A stretch of 64,000 nt of DNA from Roseinatronobacter bogoriensis DSM 18756 (GCF_004366635.1 NZ_SORN01000001.1:74338-138337), one strand, 5' to 3'. Numbered from the stretch's first letter, positions 42,358 to 52,008 are shown. Notes: a model not told the origin generated them from the sequence alone. Program-made: numbers and translations.

Positions 42358-44616
42358 CTACCGCCAGTGATCGGGGCTGCGTTTATGTGGGTAGGGCAGG
42401 TTGGTTGCAACGCGACGGCAATACTGCCCCTGCGACAGCAGGCGCGTATCCGTGCCGCCATCCTTGACCAGATGCGCGAAGGCGGCGCGCGTCCATTGGG
42501 CCGGACCACTATGCCACCATGCATAAGGTGCATCTGACAGGTCCAGTGCCGTGCAGACAAAATCCAACGCCTTGGCGCAAACGGGATGGTTCGGCTCTGC
42601 TGCAAGAAAATTGTTGGCAATCGTACCAAACCCGCGCTCGACAACCAGAACCGCGCGCGCACCATCCAGCCAAGGGGTGACAGGAATGCGCGGGTATTCG
42701 TCCAGATCCGCGAAAATCCCGCCCTCTCGCAAGATCCAACACAGGCGGAACAGATCGGCCCGCAAGGCCGCTTGTTCAAGGCTCTGAAACCGCTTTGTCA
42801 TATCTGGACCGAAATTCTGGTATATCCAGTCAGTCGCTGTTTCAGCATCGAATTCATGCTGGCGAAAGTCGGGATGCAGCCGCGCCCATTGTGCGCGCGC
42901 GCGTCCGATCGCGGGGCCACGGGGGCCTTGCCAGTAATGCGCGATCTGGCGGGGAATATGTGCGCTGCGGTCAGGCCGGAACGGCAATTCCCCCCGCATA
43001 TGCGCACGGCGCAGCAGGCAGGCCGACAGTCCGGGCGCAGCGATGATGCGCTCAAGACCCGCTTGCGCGACCGTTTGCGCAAGCGAAAGCGCGGGCGAAA
43101 ACGCAGCCTCGATGCCCTGCGCGGCAACTAGCGCATCTTCTGTTATGCGGTCGCGCACGTCTGGCGGGGCGGGGGTTCCGGTTTGGGCCAGCTTCAGGTG
43201 ATTGAAGCGCGCGTGTTCTGCGACGGCGCTGGCAAATTCTCCCTGCATGAATGCGATCCGCGCTTGCGTCAGGGGCAGGGCCATGCGCTTGGGGAATTTC
43301 TTTGCTGTTGGCGCAAGCATCGCTGTAGCCTTGGCCGCGTCGCCCTCAATCAAAGCGATTTCCGCGCCCAAGAAACTGACTTCGGCCTTCTGGGCTGCAT
43401 CAACGGCCATGTCATCTGCGGCTTGCTGTGCCTTTATGGCAGCAGGAATGCGTCCGGCCATCCAGAATGCTTCGGCGCGCAGCGACATCAAGCGGCTGCG
43501 CTGTGAGGATGTCGGGGCAGATCGCCGCGCCTGTGCAAGCACACCTGCAGCTTGCCCTGACAACCCCATGCGCAAGGCTGCGCGGGCAGCAATCAATGCG
43601 CTTTCAAGACTGTTCGCCGTGGTGGCCCTCTCATTTGCCAAAACCAGCCAGTCTTCGACCGCTTCGCGCAGGTGGCGGTATAGGTGGTGCAACCAGTTAT
43701 GGCGGTTGTGGACGCGGCTGGCCGCGCGGGCTTGGTCCAGCAAACGCGCAGGGTCTTGTTGTGCCAATTGCCCGCAACGAAGCCATTGCACATGGTCTGT
43801 TGCCGTCCATTGCCAAGGGTTTTGTCCGCAAAGCCTGTCGTCCAGCAGCCCCCTTGCGCGCGGTTCATCGCCGCATTCCAGCGCCAGTCGTGTCTGCGCC
43901 CGACTGAGCAATGTTGGATTCACGTTTGGACTGTCCTGCCATTTGGCCAGTGCCTGAGGGGTGAGTTCAAAATCCCCTTCAGAGATGAAGATATGAAAAG
44001 CACTTTGCCATATGGCGACTGACGGGGCGGGGTGGTCGGTCAACCATTCCTGAAGGGCTGTCACACCGTCACGCCGATAACAAAGCTGCATCTGAAGCAG
44101 ATCGGTTGCGCGAGAGAGAGGGGGGCGGCCTAGGGCGTCAATATCCGCTTCAGCGCGCTTGAAATCGCCTGACGCCAGCGCCAGCTCGGCGCGGCGCCGG
44201 ATGTCTTCGGCAGCGGTGGCAGAGGATGGGTCAATCCCGTCAAGCACATCTTGTGCGCGCGCGGGAAGATTGGCGCGCAGATAGGCCCCTGCCAGCGCGG
44301 CGCGGCGGCGGTTTTCGCGGATAACGCAGTTATGCAGCACCTTAAGCGCGGCGTCTTTTTTCGCGGGTGGCGCAAGATCGAAGGCCAGCAGCGCCATGTC
44401 GATGGAATTTGGCCAACGCGCCTGTGCTTGCGCGGAGACCTTGTCACCGGGCAGGCCAAATTGCAAAAGCCGCTGCAACCCCGATTTCACGTCGTCATAG
44501 GACGCGCCGCCGCGCAGCGCCTCAAGCATCGCCCTTTCAGGCGCTGCGCGATCCGACAAAGGCGCATGCCACAAATCCTGCGCCAGCCCTGCGCCCGCGA
44601 TGGGGGGCACCGTCAT
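42358..44616 (-). CDS. TPR-like protein with C-terminal DXD glycosyltransferase domain
   Basis: Protein of 752 residues. The first 500 are helical with TPR-like Ala/Leu patterns (AALRMGLSGQAAGVLAQARR; AAQKAEVSFLGAEIALIEGD). The C-terminal 220 form a GT32-type (capsular/mannosyltransferase-like) sugar transferase: RQIAHYWQGPRGPAIGRARA, then ALRADLFRLCWILREGGIFA followed by DLDEYP, the DXD-type metal and sugar-nucleotide site. There is no signal peptide, so it is cytoplasmic. It is last in the operon GT2-unknown-sulfotransferase-this gene, suggesting assembly of a sulfated glycan. The acceptor is unknown. Confidence 0.8.
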   Translation of the reverse strand: MTVPPIAGAGLAQDLWHAPLSDRAAPERAMLEALRGGASYDDVKSGLQRLLQFGLPGDKVSAQAQARWPNSIDMALLAFDLAPPAKKDAALKVLHNCVIRENRRRAALAGAYLRANLPARAQDVLDGIDPSSATAAEDIRRRAELALASGDFKRAEADIDALGRPPLSRATDLLQMQLCYRRDGVTALQEWLTDHPAPSVAIWQSAFHIFISEGDFELTPQALAKWQDSPNVNPTLLSRAQTRLALECGDEPRARGLLDDRLCGQNPWQWTATDHVQWLRCGQLAQQDPARLLDQARAASRVHNRHNWLHHLYRHLREAVEDWLVLANERATTANSLESALIAARAALRMGLSGQAAGVLAQARRSAPTSSQRSRLMSLRAEAFWMAGRIPAAIKAQQAADDMAVDAAQKAEVSFLGAEIALIEGDAAKATAMLAPTAKKFPKRMALPLTQARIAFMQGEFASAVAEHARFNHLKLAQTGTPAPPDVRDRITEDALVAAQGIEAAFSPALSLAQTVAQAGLERIIAAPGLSACLLRRAHMRGELPFRPDRSAHIPRQIAHYWQGPRGPAIGRARAQWARLHPDFRQHEFDAETATDWIYQNFGPDMTKRFQSLEQAALRADLFRLCWILREGGIFADLDEYPRIPVTPWLDGARAVLVVERGFGTIANNFLAAEPNHPVCAKALDFVCTALDLSDAPYAWWHSGPAQWTRAAFAHLVKDGGTDTRLLSQGQYCRRVATNLPYPHKRSPDHWR

Positions 44617-44631
44617 TGTGCGACCGGCGCT

Positions 44632-45429
44632 TCAGGCCCCGCTGCCAAGCACATCTTGATACTCTTGGAACTTGATCCCGAACTCTTTCTCGCAGGCCTG
44701 CCGTTTCGGCCAGAGCCAGCCATGAAGGAAATACTTTACATCCCGGTCAACCGAATAGGGCACGCTGGCCCAGACCCGCTTTTGCATCCGCTTGTCGAAT
44801 TCGGCGCGGGCGTCTTGTGGCATCGTGTCCACATCCAGCCCGCAATGCGCATAGAGCCGTCTTATGACGGCGTCAGCGTCGGCGATGATGTCCTCGTAGT
44901 TCAGAACAAGGATGTTATCATAGTGTTTGGCCCAACGTCGGTAATTCGCGACATAGGAACTCATCGCAAAAATGCGGGCTTCTTCGATGAGGTTCAGAAA
45001 CCCGTCGTCAAAAGTGATCTCGACCTGCTCGGCGTCCTTGTCCTTGCTGCGCCACAGCGTATGCATACGCAGGGCGGAAATGGCGCGCGCCAAGGGGTCG
45101 CGCAGCACATAGATGACCCGCGCGTTGGGGTTCAGGTGCTTGCATTCCTCAATCTGCGTGTCTGACATCATGGAATATTCGGGTGTGAAATCCATCGACA
45201 GGCGCTCTGGTTCCGGGGGGCAGAGCAAATCGCGATACCAGTCCGCGCCGCGATGATGGTTCCAGTCCCAGAAATGCGCTTCTTTCGTGGTCGAGGTGAC
45301 CGGCTCCGAATTCGGGAATGCATAGGTCGATGGATGCGCATTCAACACATGGTGCAACCAACTGGTCGAAGCTTTCTGTGCGCCGATACAAAGTATATCA
45401 GCGCAATTCTCGCGGTTCATATGGGTCAA
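44632..45429 (-). CDS. Sulfotransferase family protein
   Basis: Protein of 265 residues. The PAPS 5'-phosphosulfate loop is ILCIGAQKASTSWLHHVLNA near residue 13, and the 3'-phosphate region is NARVIYVLRDPLARAISALR near residue 100. This is the usual two-motif pattern of soluble sulfotransferases that move sulfate from PAPS to a hydroxyl or amine of a carbohydrate. It overlaps the gene before it by four bases. Between glycosyltransferases, its substrate is most likely a surface glycan; this is inference. Confidence 0.88.
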   Translation of the reverse strand: MTHMNRENCADILCIGAQKASTSWLHHVLNAHPSTYAFPNSEPVTSTTKEAHFWDWNHHRGADWYRDLLCPPEPERLSMDFTPEYSMMSDTQIEECKHLNPNARVIYVLRDPLARAISALRMHTLWRSKDKDAEQVEITFDDGFLNLIEEARIFAMSSYVANYRRWAKHYDNILVLNYEDIIADADAVIRRLYAHCGLDVDTMPQDARAEFDKRMQKRVWASVPYSVDRDVKYFLHGWLWPKRQACEKEFGIKFQEYQDVLGSGA

Positions 45430-46271
45430 ATAGGTTCTCCGGGATCAGGGGACGTGATAGCGGTTTTTATCTTGGCAAGCGGTTCTGGCAATCGCCACTG
45501 CCGCTCGTAATTTTCAATGTGGTGCAGGGCTGCGCCCTTGTCGCCTGCGGCATAGGCCGCCTGAACCGCAAGGCCGCGCCGGAATGCGTTATCGCCCAAC
45601 GCGATGGATGCCTCGTAAGACGCCAGCGAGGACTTTGCCTGCCCGGCGCGCAGTTGCAGATCGCCTACCATACGCAAGGAATATGCCGCATTCTGCCATC
45701 TGTCATCTTTCTTCTGCTGCGATATGTGCAGAAGATAGGGCAGAAATGCCTCGATGAAAAACGGGGCATGTGAAAGCTGGTTGTAATCCAGCAGCAGCCT
45801 GAAAAGTCGAGAGATGTCAGGTGGTTTCAATTGTCCGCCAGACTGGATCAGGTTGGTGATCCGCGCAATTTCAAGTTCCTTGATCTGCCATTGGCGGAAG
45901 AAATCAAGATACAGCAGCAACTCAAGCCGCGCGCGCGGAGTATCCGGGACAGGGTAGCTGCGCGGGTCGCCCAGAGAAAACACATGGCCAAGGGCTGTCA
46001 TCTCGCGCAAGCGTGTTGCGGCTGCGATCATACGCTCGGGGTTTTGTCGTGCCTGCTGATGATAGGCGATGACTTGCGGCGCCCCCCCCTCCTCAAAGAC
46101 TGTCGCGATACATTCATAGTGATGGCGGCGCTCGCTTGGAGTGTCTACGCGGCGGAACACATCCGCGCCACGGTCCGTGCGGACGGCAAACTCTGGTATC
46201 TGTTCAGGCACTATGCTTGACCTGCTCTGCAAGGCTTGCGGCACGATATGGCTGTTGCTGCTTGCTGTCAA
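45426..46271 (-). CDS. Protein of unknown function in the glycosyltransferase/sulfotransferase operon
   Basis: Protein of 281 residues with no family I recognise. It is mainly helical; residues 200-260 (AAYSLRMVGDLQLRAGQAKS; AYAAGDKGAALHHIENYERQ) look like one or two TPR units. No signal peptide, membrane segment or catalytic motif is evident. It is coupled by four-base overlaps on both sides (GT2 upstream, sulfotransferase downstream), so it very likely acts in the same pathway, perhaps as a scaffold or acceptor-binding protein. Confidence 0.75.
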   Translation of the reverse strand: MTASSNSHIVPQALQSRSSIVPEQIPEFAVRTDRGADVFRRVDTPSERRHHYECIATVFEEGGAPQVIAYHQQARQNPERMIAAATRLREMTALGHVFSLGDPRSYPVPDTPRARLELLLYLDFFRQWQIKELEIARITNLIQSGGQLKPPDISRLFRLLLDYNQLSHAPFFIEAFLPYLLHISQQKKDDRWQNAAYSLRMVGDLQLRAGQAKSSLASYEASIALGDNAFRRGLAVQAAYAAGDKGAALHHIENYERQWRLPEPLAKIKTAITSPDPGEPI

Positions 46272-47848
46272 ACCGGCCCAAGCGGCTCAAGTGTAAGATG
46301 GGTGCAGATGAAGCGGAAGTTGTGGCAACGCCGGGGAAAGATGATCGAGAGTTTTGGTTCAATGACATCATGCAACCATTTTGCCGGAATATCGCGGGTA
46401 ATAATTCCTGCATTACCCGCATCGCATGAATGAACCATGAAGCCACCGCTTTCATAAAGCATTTCATCAGAGCGACTTCGCAACCCATGCTGCAGGGCGG
46501 TTTCGAACAGATAGTCCTCAATGGCATTAACGCCGATGCGGCATCGCAACCCCTGGCCGGCGGGGGCCAGTCCATCAAGGCGCAACTCCAGCGCGGCCCA
46601 GTCTGCTGTATCCCCGATCTGGATCATCATCTTGCGCTTATGAGGCGAGACATGCATCAATAGCCCATATTGCGCATCATTGATCGAAATGCTCAGCCGC
46701 TCGGCGAAAGGGGAGTTTGGCGTGATATACTGCGCATGTTCCCGTGCTGAATAGACCTGCCAAATGTCGAAAACCGCTGAGTCTACAGTTGCAGTGCTCG
46801 CAACGCTGGCCCCGCCCCCTTTGGACTTGACAGTGCTGGCTGGGGAAGCATTCTCATGCTGCACCGCGTTTTCCAAATGCAGAGTCAGGGTCTTTCTGTC
46901 TTCTTCCAACTGAGACCGCAGCGCGCGCATTTCCCCATCGACCTTTTGCCAGATCGCGCTGGTTTCATAATTCACCTCGCTCAGCAGGTCAGAGGCTATC
47001 CCAAGCAAGAGCCTTGCCTGTACCGAGTTTTCCCGCAGATCAATTGGCGGTTTCGCCAGATCCGCGAAATAGCGCCAGTCATAGGACGGGTTGTCGAGTG
47101 TGTTCAGCAGTACATTGCGGGTTCGATCATCTGCGCGTTTTTCGCGGCGGTGGTGGTATGCGAGTTTTCTGTCCAGAATGGCCACGCGCCAGCGTGACAG
47201 AAATCGATTCATGAAAGCACGATCTTCCATGACATCAAAGTTTTCCGGAAATCCGCCGATCTGTAGCACCGCGTCGCGGCGCATCATCCATTGAACCGGG
47301 TAGATATCCTGCCGATAGCACGCATAGGCCAGGGCATTCAGAAAAAACTCGCCGCGGTGGAATGCAGGTGGCAGGCTGTCTTCGCCGATAACGCGAATTT
47401 CCGTATCCGGCCCGGTGCCGATGATTTCTTCCTTCAACGCGGTGACGCGTGCACCGACCCCACCCAATTCCGGCACCGAAGGGGCCGTGTCGGCGAAAAA
47501 GACCAGCAGGGCCGACAAGAATTCGGCGTCCCATGTGTCATCATCATCAAGACAGGTGACAAATTCGGTACTTAGCGCTTCAACGCCGCGATTGAATGCA
47601 GCCGAACGCCCCTGGCCGGGATTGAGGTCAAGAAGGGTAAAGCGGTCCTGGGGCAGGGACAGGTTTTCGGCCGAAGCAATCGCTTCACGTAATTGAGCGA
47701 TGTCACCACCATCATTGACAAGAATAATGTGGAAATTCCGATGCACCTGCGCCAGAACACTCGCCAGCGCGCGTTTCACAAAAACAGGTCGGTCCTTGGT
47801 GCGGATTACCACGCCGACGGACGGTGTTGACAAATCGGCCACGATCAC
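46268..47848 (-). CDS. Family 2 glycosyltransferase with extra C-terminal domain
   Basis: Protein of 526 residues starting at GTG. Residues 10-230 are a GT-A fold family 2 glycosyltransferase: VGVVIRTKDRPVFVKRALAS, FHIILVNDGGD, and the DXD-type motif FVTCLDDDDTWDAEFL. A short coiled coil (about 305-330; MRALRSQLEEDRKTLTLHLE) links to a C-terminal domain of about 170 residues beginning VFDIWQVYSAREHAQYITPN that I do not recognise. It heads the four-gene operon, with an AT-rich promoter region just upstream (47849-47955). Confidence 0.85.
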   Translation of the reverse strand: MIVADLSTPSVGVVIRTKDRPVFVKRALASVLAQVHRNFHIILVNDGGDIAQLREAIASAENLSLPQDRFTLLDLNPGQGRSAAFNRGVEALSTEFVTCLDDDDTWDAEFLSALLVFFADTAPSVPELGGVGARVTALKEEIIGTGPDTEIRVIGEDSLPPAFHRGEFFLNALAYACYRQDIYPVQWMMRRDAVLQIGGFPENFDVMEDRAFMNRFLSRWRVAILDRKLAYHHRREKRADDRTRNVLLNTLDNPSYDWRYFADLAKPPIDLRENSVQARLLLGIASDLLSEVNYETSAIWQKVDGEMRALRSQLEEDRKTLTLHLENAVQHENASPASTVKSKGGGASVASTATVDSAVFDIWQVYSAREHAQYITPNSPFAERLSISINDAQYGLLMHVSPHKRKMMIQIGDTADWAALELRLDGLAPAGQGLRCRIGVNAIEDYLFETALQHGLRSRSDEMLYESGGFMVHSCDAGNAGIITRDIPAKWLHDVIEPKLSIIFPRRCHNFRFICTHLTLEPLGPV

Positions 47849-47955
47849 TCCAGTCAGGTCATAAAAAATACCATGTTATGCAAGCACCAATTCGTCAATA
47901 AAGCCAGAGGTACCGTTAAATTGTAAATCGTATTGGTGTGTTCCTTGCGTCGTCT

Positions 47956-48882
47956 TTATTGCGCCTGATCCTGCTTTTTTCGCGGCCCAAGATGCTCGTA
48001 TCCCCGCGCACGGGTCAAGTGAATCTGGCGCTGTCGTTCGCGAAAGGCTTCGCGGCGTTCAGGGGTAAATTCATCCACGCATAGATGGCACTGCACACCC
48101 GCTTCATATTCAGGGCGGTCGCGATCCTCGGGCCAAAGGGGGCGGCGGCAGGCATGGCACATGATATGGGGCCCGGGCTTCAACCCGTGTTCGACCGATA
48201 CCCGCTGGTCGAAGACGAAACAGGCCCCGTTCCACATGCTTTTGTCTTCCGGCACCTCTTCAAGGTATTTCAGGATGCCGCCCTTCAGGTGAAAGACATC
48301 CTCGACGCCCTGACCCAACAGGTAATTGGTCGATTTCTCGCACCGAATGCCGCCTGTGCAGAACATTGCAATACGTTTGTTGTGAAAGCGGTGTTTGTTT
48401 TCTTCCCACCATTGCGGGAATTCGCCAAAAGACCGGGTGCCGGGGTCAATCGCGCCTTCAAAAGTTCCGATAGCCACCTCATAATCGTTGCGGGTGTCGA
48501 TAACGGCAACGTCGGGCGCGGAAATCAACGCGTTCCAGTCTTCGGGCGCGACATAATGGCCGACACGCGCGCGCGGGTCCACATCGGGCTGGCCCATGGT
48601 GACGATCTCGCGCTTCAGGCGCACTTTCAGGCGCCCGAAAGGCATGGTTTCCGCGTGGCTTTCTTTCCATTCTAGCCCGTCACATCCCGGTAGCGCCCGA
48701 ATATGGGCCAAAACCGCGTCAATACCGCCGCGTGTGCCCGCAATTGTGCCGTTGATCCCCTCACGCGCCAATAAAAGCGAGCCTCTGATGCCGTGCTTAT
48801 CCGCAAGCGCCAGCAAGGGGGCGCGCAGGGCGGCGGGGTCATCAAATCGGGTGAAATGGTAAAGTGCAGCAATGGTAAACAT
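47956..48882 (-). CDS. trhO: tRNA uridine(34) hydroxylase (rhodanese-related)
   Basis: Protein of 308 residues, YceA/TrhO type. The N-terminal ferredoxin-like domain has LLLAREGINGTIAGTRGGID, and the rhodanese domain follows with VIDTRNDYEVAIGTFEGAID and the active-site loop AMFCTGGIRCEKSTNYLLGQ. The C-terminal tail is Cys-rich. TrhO makes 5-hydroxyuridine at the wobble position of some tRNAs with oxygen and prephenate-independent chemistry. It is monocistronic here. Confidence 0.93.
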   Translation of the reverse strand: MFTIAALYHFTRFDDPAALRAPLLALADKHGIRGSLLLAREGINGTIAGTRGGIDAVLAHIRALPGCDGLEWKESHAETMPFGRLKVRLKREIVTMGQPDVDPRARVGHYVAPEDWNALISAPDVAVIDTRNDYEVAIGTFEGAIDPGTRSFGEFPQWWEENKHRFHNKRIAMFCTGGIRCEKSTNYLLGQGVEDVFHLKGGILKYLEEVPEDKSMWNGACFVFDQRVSVEHGLKPGPHIMCHACRRPLWPEDRDRPEYEAGVQCHLCVDEFTPERREAFRERQRQIHLTRARGYEHLGPRKKQDQAQ

Positions 48883-48981
48883 ATGCGTGCTTTACTGCGC
48901 TCTGCGCCCCCGTGCAAGAGAGGAGGATTGACGCCAGCGCCTGCGCCCCTTAGCCCTTGAGCACAGCAGGAGGGCCGCGCC

Positions 48982-49578
48982 ATGAACCACGCTTTGATCG
49001 TGATCGACATGCAAAACGACTTTTGCCCCGGTGGTGCATTGGCCGTTACCGGCGGTGATCAGATTGTCGCGGACATAAACGCGAAGATGTCCGGGGCCAG
49101 TGCCGTGGTCCTGACGCAGGACTGGCACCCGGCACAACATTCGTCTTTCGCCAGCCAGCATGCAGGCCGCGCCCCGCTGGAGGTGATCGACATGCCCTAT
49201 GGACCGCAGGTCTTGTGGCCGGACCACTGCGTGCAAGGGACGCGAGGGGCGGAATTTCACCCCGAACTGAATACGGACCGCGCCGATCTGATTATCCGCA
49301 AAGGGTTCCGGCATCAGATTGACAGCTATTCTGCCTTTTTCGAAAACGACCAGCGCACCCCCACCGGGCTGGAAGGGTATTTGCGCAGCCGTGGCCTGAC
49401 AGAGTTGGAATTTGTCGGGCTGGCGACAGATTTTTGCGTGGCATGGTCAGCGATAGACGCGGCAAAGCTTGGTTTCAGCGTCCGCGTGTTAACGGGGCTG
49501 TGCCGCAGCATAGATCATGACGGATCAATGGCGCAGGCGGAGGATGCGATGCGCGCGGCAGGTGTGACACTGGTATAA
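48982..49578 (+). CDS. pncA: Nicotinamidase
   Basis: Protein of 198 residues, isochorismatase-like. ALIVIDMQNDFCPGGALAV carries the catalytic Asp, LTQDWHPAQHSSF the metal-binding Asp-His-His set, and VGLATDFCVAWSAIDAAKLG the nucleophilic Cys. It hydrolyses nicotinamide to nicotinate for NAD salvage, feeding PncB, whose gene starts four bases after this stop. The ribosome site AGGAGG lies nine bases before the start. Confidence 0.94.
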   Translation: MNHALIVIDMQNDFCPGGALAVTGGDQIVADINAKMSGASAVVLTQDWHPAQHSSFASQHAGRAPLEVIDMPYGPQVLWPDHCVQGTRGAEFHPELNTDRADLIIRKGFRHQIDSYSAFFENDQRTPTGLEGYLRSRGLTELEFVGLATDFCVAWSAIDAAKLGFSVRVLTGLCRSIDHDGSMAQAEDAMRAAGVTLV

Positions 49579-49581
49579 CCG

Positions 49582-50871
49582 ATGGATATTGCAACCCGCG
49601 TTTACAACCATCGCTGGAAGATGGACCCGATCATCCGGTCCTTGATCGATACCGATTTCTACAAGCTGCTGATGTGCCAGTCGGTTTTTTCCAACCATCC
49701 GCAAACGCAGGTGACGTTCAGCTTGATCAACCGCGCCACGCATATCCCCCTGGCGAAACTTATCGACGAGGGAGAGTTGCGCGAACAGTTGGACCATATT
49801 CGCGCCTTGTCCCTGTCACGCGGCGAATCCACCTTTCTGCGCGGCAACACCTTTTACGGCAAACGCCAGATGTTCCGTCCCGATTTCATGGAGTGGTTCG
49901 AGAATTTTCGCTTGCCACCCTATCATCTGGAACGCGTCGGCGATCAGTATGAGCTGACATTTCAGGGGACATGGTGCGAAGCAATGCTGTGGGAGATACC
50001 CGCGCTGGCCGTGCTGATGGAACTGCGCTCTCGCGCCGTTCTGGGACGGATGAAACGCTTTGAACTACAGGTGCTTTACGCGCGTGCCATGACCCGCGTC
50101 TGGGAAAAGATCGAGCAGTTGCAAGCGCTGGAAAATGTGCGGATTGCAGATTTCGGAACACGTCGGCGGCATTCTTTTCTCTGGCAGGACTGGTGCGTTC
50201 AGGCCATGACCGAAGGGTTGGGCGCTGGTTTTGCGGGAACGTCCAATTGCCTGATCGCCATGCGCCGCGAGGTCGAGGCGATTGGCACCAACGCGCATGA
50301 ACTGCCGATGGTGTATGCCGCCCTTGCAAAGAATGACGCGGAGTTGGCCGATAGCCCCTATCAGGTTCTGGCCGACTGGCAGGCCGAGCATTCCGGCAAT
50401 CTGCGGATTATCCTGCCTGACACTTTCGGCACCGAAGGGTTCCTCAGCCGTGCGCCAGACTGGCTGTCAGACTGGACAGGCATCCGCATCGATTCGGGCG
50501 ACCCGGCAGCCGCAGCAGAAATCGCCATCCGTTGGTGGAAAGATCGCGGACAAGACCCGCGAGAGAAATTGGTGATCTTCTCTGACGGGTTGGACGTGGC
50601 GCGGATCAAAGACTTGCACAGCCGATTCGCTGGGCGGGTGAAAACCAGCTTTGGCTGGGGCACCTTGTTGACAAATGACTTCCGCAACCTTGCGCCCGAT
50701 GATGGGCTTGCGCCGTTTTCACTGGTCTGCAAGGCCGTTTCGGCAAATGGCCGCCCAACGGTGAAATTGTCGGACAACCCCCACAAGGCAATGGGCCCGA
50801 AGGAGGAAATCCAGCGCTATAAGCGGGTCTTCGAAGTTGGACCGCAAGTGGCGCAGGATGTAGTCGTCTAG
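49582..50871 (+). CDS. pncB: Nicotinate phosphoribosyltransferase
   Basis: Protein of 429 residues, normal for PncB. Visible motifs are IIRSLIDTDFYKLLMCQSVF, DFGTRRRHSFLWQ (autophosphorylated His region), GTSNCLIAMRREVEAIGTNA and IRIDSGDPAAAAEIAIRWW with the phosphoribosyl-binding segment. It converts nicotinate, PRPP and ATP to nicotinate mononucleotide. It is co-transcribed with pncA, giving a two-step salvage operon. Confidence 0.95.
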   Translation: MDIATRVYNHRWKMDPIIRSLIDTDFYKLLMCQSVFSNHPQTQVTFSLINRATHIPLAKLIDEGELREQLDHIRALSLSRGESTFLRGNTFYGKRQMFRPDFMEWFENFRLPPYHLERVGDQYELTFQGTWCEAMLWEIPALAVLMELRSRAVLGRMKRFELQVLYARAMTRVWEKIEQLQALENVRIADFGTRRRHSFLWQDWCVQAMTEGLGAGFAGTSNCLIAMRREVEAIGTNAHELPMVYAALAKNDAELADSPYQVLADWQAEHSGNLRIILPDTFGTEGFLSRAPDWLSDWTGIRIDSGDPAAAAEIAIRWWKDRGQDPREKLVIFSDGLDVARIKDLHSRFAGRVKTSFGWGTLLTNDFRNLAPDDGLAPFSLVCKAVSANGRPTVKLSDNPHKAMGPKEEIQRYKRVFEVGPQVAQDVVV

Positions 50872-50993
50872 ACACGCTTAACTCTGTTGGCGAAAACTGG
50901 CGGATGTCCGGTTTTCTCACACCGATTTTTGGTGACACTTGCCCTCAGCTGTGGTGCAATGAAGTCACTTTCATCAGTGTAGGAGGAATTTAG

Positions 50994-51161
50994 ATGTCAT
51001 TAGGTTCTCACATCGCAGAATTGCGCAGAAAGCATGAGCATCTCTCTGAAAAGGTCGAGGTGGCCCAGCGCAGCCCGGGAACTGACGACCTGCATATCGC
51101 CGATCTGAAGAAGCAGAAACTCCGCCTGAAAGAAGAAATCGAGCGTCTTTCGCACGCCTGA
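50994..51161 (+). CDS. DUF465/YdcH-family small protein
   Basis: Protein of 55 residues. It has an excellent AGGAGGAATTTAG ribosome site. The sequence MSLGSHIAELRRKHEHLSEK through ADLKKQKLRLKEEIERLSHA is a two-helix amphipathic hairpin typical of DUF465, a family widespread in alphaproteobacteria and of unknown function. It is too short for default ORF cut-offs. A strong terminator lies 24 bases after the stop, so it is an independent unit between pncB and phaB. Confidence 0.9.
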   Translation: MSLGSHIAELRRKHEHLSEKVEVAQRSPGTDDLHIADLKKQKLRLKEEIERLSHA

Positions 51162-51185
51162 CCGGCTCTTTCCACTCTATATGCA

Positions 51186-51217
51186 AACGGCCCGCATAAC
51201 GCGGGCCGTTTTGTTTT
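51186..51217 (+). terminator. Rho-independent terminator after the DUF465 gene
   Basis: AACGGCCCGC at 51186-51195 and GCGGGCCGTT at 51201-51210 form a perfect 10-bp stem with a 5-base loop, followed by a T-rich tail. The convergent phaB gene ends at 51230, so the hairpin may serve both directions. Confidence 0.92.
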
Positions 51218-51229
51218 GTTCAGGTCTTG

Positions 51230-51952
51230 TCAGACGAAGAACTGCGCGCCATTCGCGCTGATCGTCGAGCCGTTGATAAAGCCCGCATCATCGGCGACCA
51301 GAAACGCCACACAACGCGCGATTTCTTCCGGTTCGCCCAGACGCCCGGCGGGAATGCCTGCGATAATGCTCTCGCGCACTTTCTCGGGCACCGCCATGAC
51401 CATCTCTGTGGCGATATAACCGGGACAAACCGCATTGGCGGTAATGCCGAACCGCGCCCCTTCCTGCGCCAGTGATTTGACGATACCCAGATCACCTGCC
51501 TTGGTCGCGGCATAATTCACCTGACCAAACTGGCCTTTCTGACCGTTGATCGAGGAAATCACCACCACGCGCCCGAATTTGCGTTCACGCATGCCGGGCC
51601 AGATCGGGTGCACCGTGTTGAACACGCCGGTCAGATTGGTGTCGATCACCTCTTTCCACTGCTCTGGCGTCATCTTGTGGAACGGCGCGTCGCGGGTAAT
51701 GCCCGCATTGGCAACCACAACCTCAATCGGCCCCAGATCAGCTTCTACCTGCGCCAGGCCCGCCTTGGAGGCTTCGTAATCGGCGGCGTTCCATTTGTAG
51801 GTCTTGATGCCAGTCTCTGCCGTGAATTTGGCGGCGGCCTCGTCATTGCCGGCATAGGTTGCCGCAACCGTGTAACCCTTTTCCGCCAGTTCCTTTGAAA
51901 TCGCAGCGCCAATGCCGCGCGATCCGCCCGTGACCAATGCCACTCTTGCCAT
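51230..51952 (-). CDS. phaB: Acetoacetyl-CoA reductase
   Basis: Protein of 240 residues, classical SDR of the PhaB type. The cofactor motif is ALVTGGSRGIGAAISKELAE, then VVVANAGITRDAPFHKMTPE, catalytic Ser in VVVISSINGQKGQFGQVNYA with Tyr-x-x-x-Lys in NYAATKAGDLG, and the C-terminal ISANGAQFFV. It reduces acetoacetyl-CoA to 3-hydroxybutyryl-CoA for polyhydroxybutyrate. It follows phaA on the minus strand after an 89-base gap containing a hairpin. Confidence 0.95.
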   Translation of the reverse strand: MARVALVTGGSRGIGAAISKELAEKGYTVAATYAGNDEAAAKFTAETGIKTYKWNAADYEASKAGLAQVEADLGPIEVVVANAGITRDAPFHKMTPEQWKEVIDTNLTGVFNTVHPIWPGMRERKFGRVVVISSINGQKGQFGQVNYAATKAGDLGIVKSLAQEGARFGITANAVCPGYIATEMVMAVPEKVRESIIAGIPAGRLGEPEEIARCVAFLVADDAGFINGSTISANGAQFFV

Positions 51953-52008
51953 GTCTACTCCTCCTCAGGGGTTTAGGTCGTCGCAATATCTGTTATCGAA
52001 CGCGGGCA

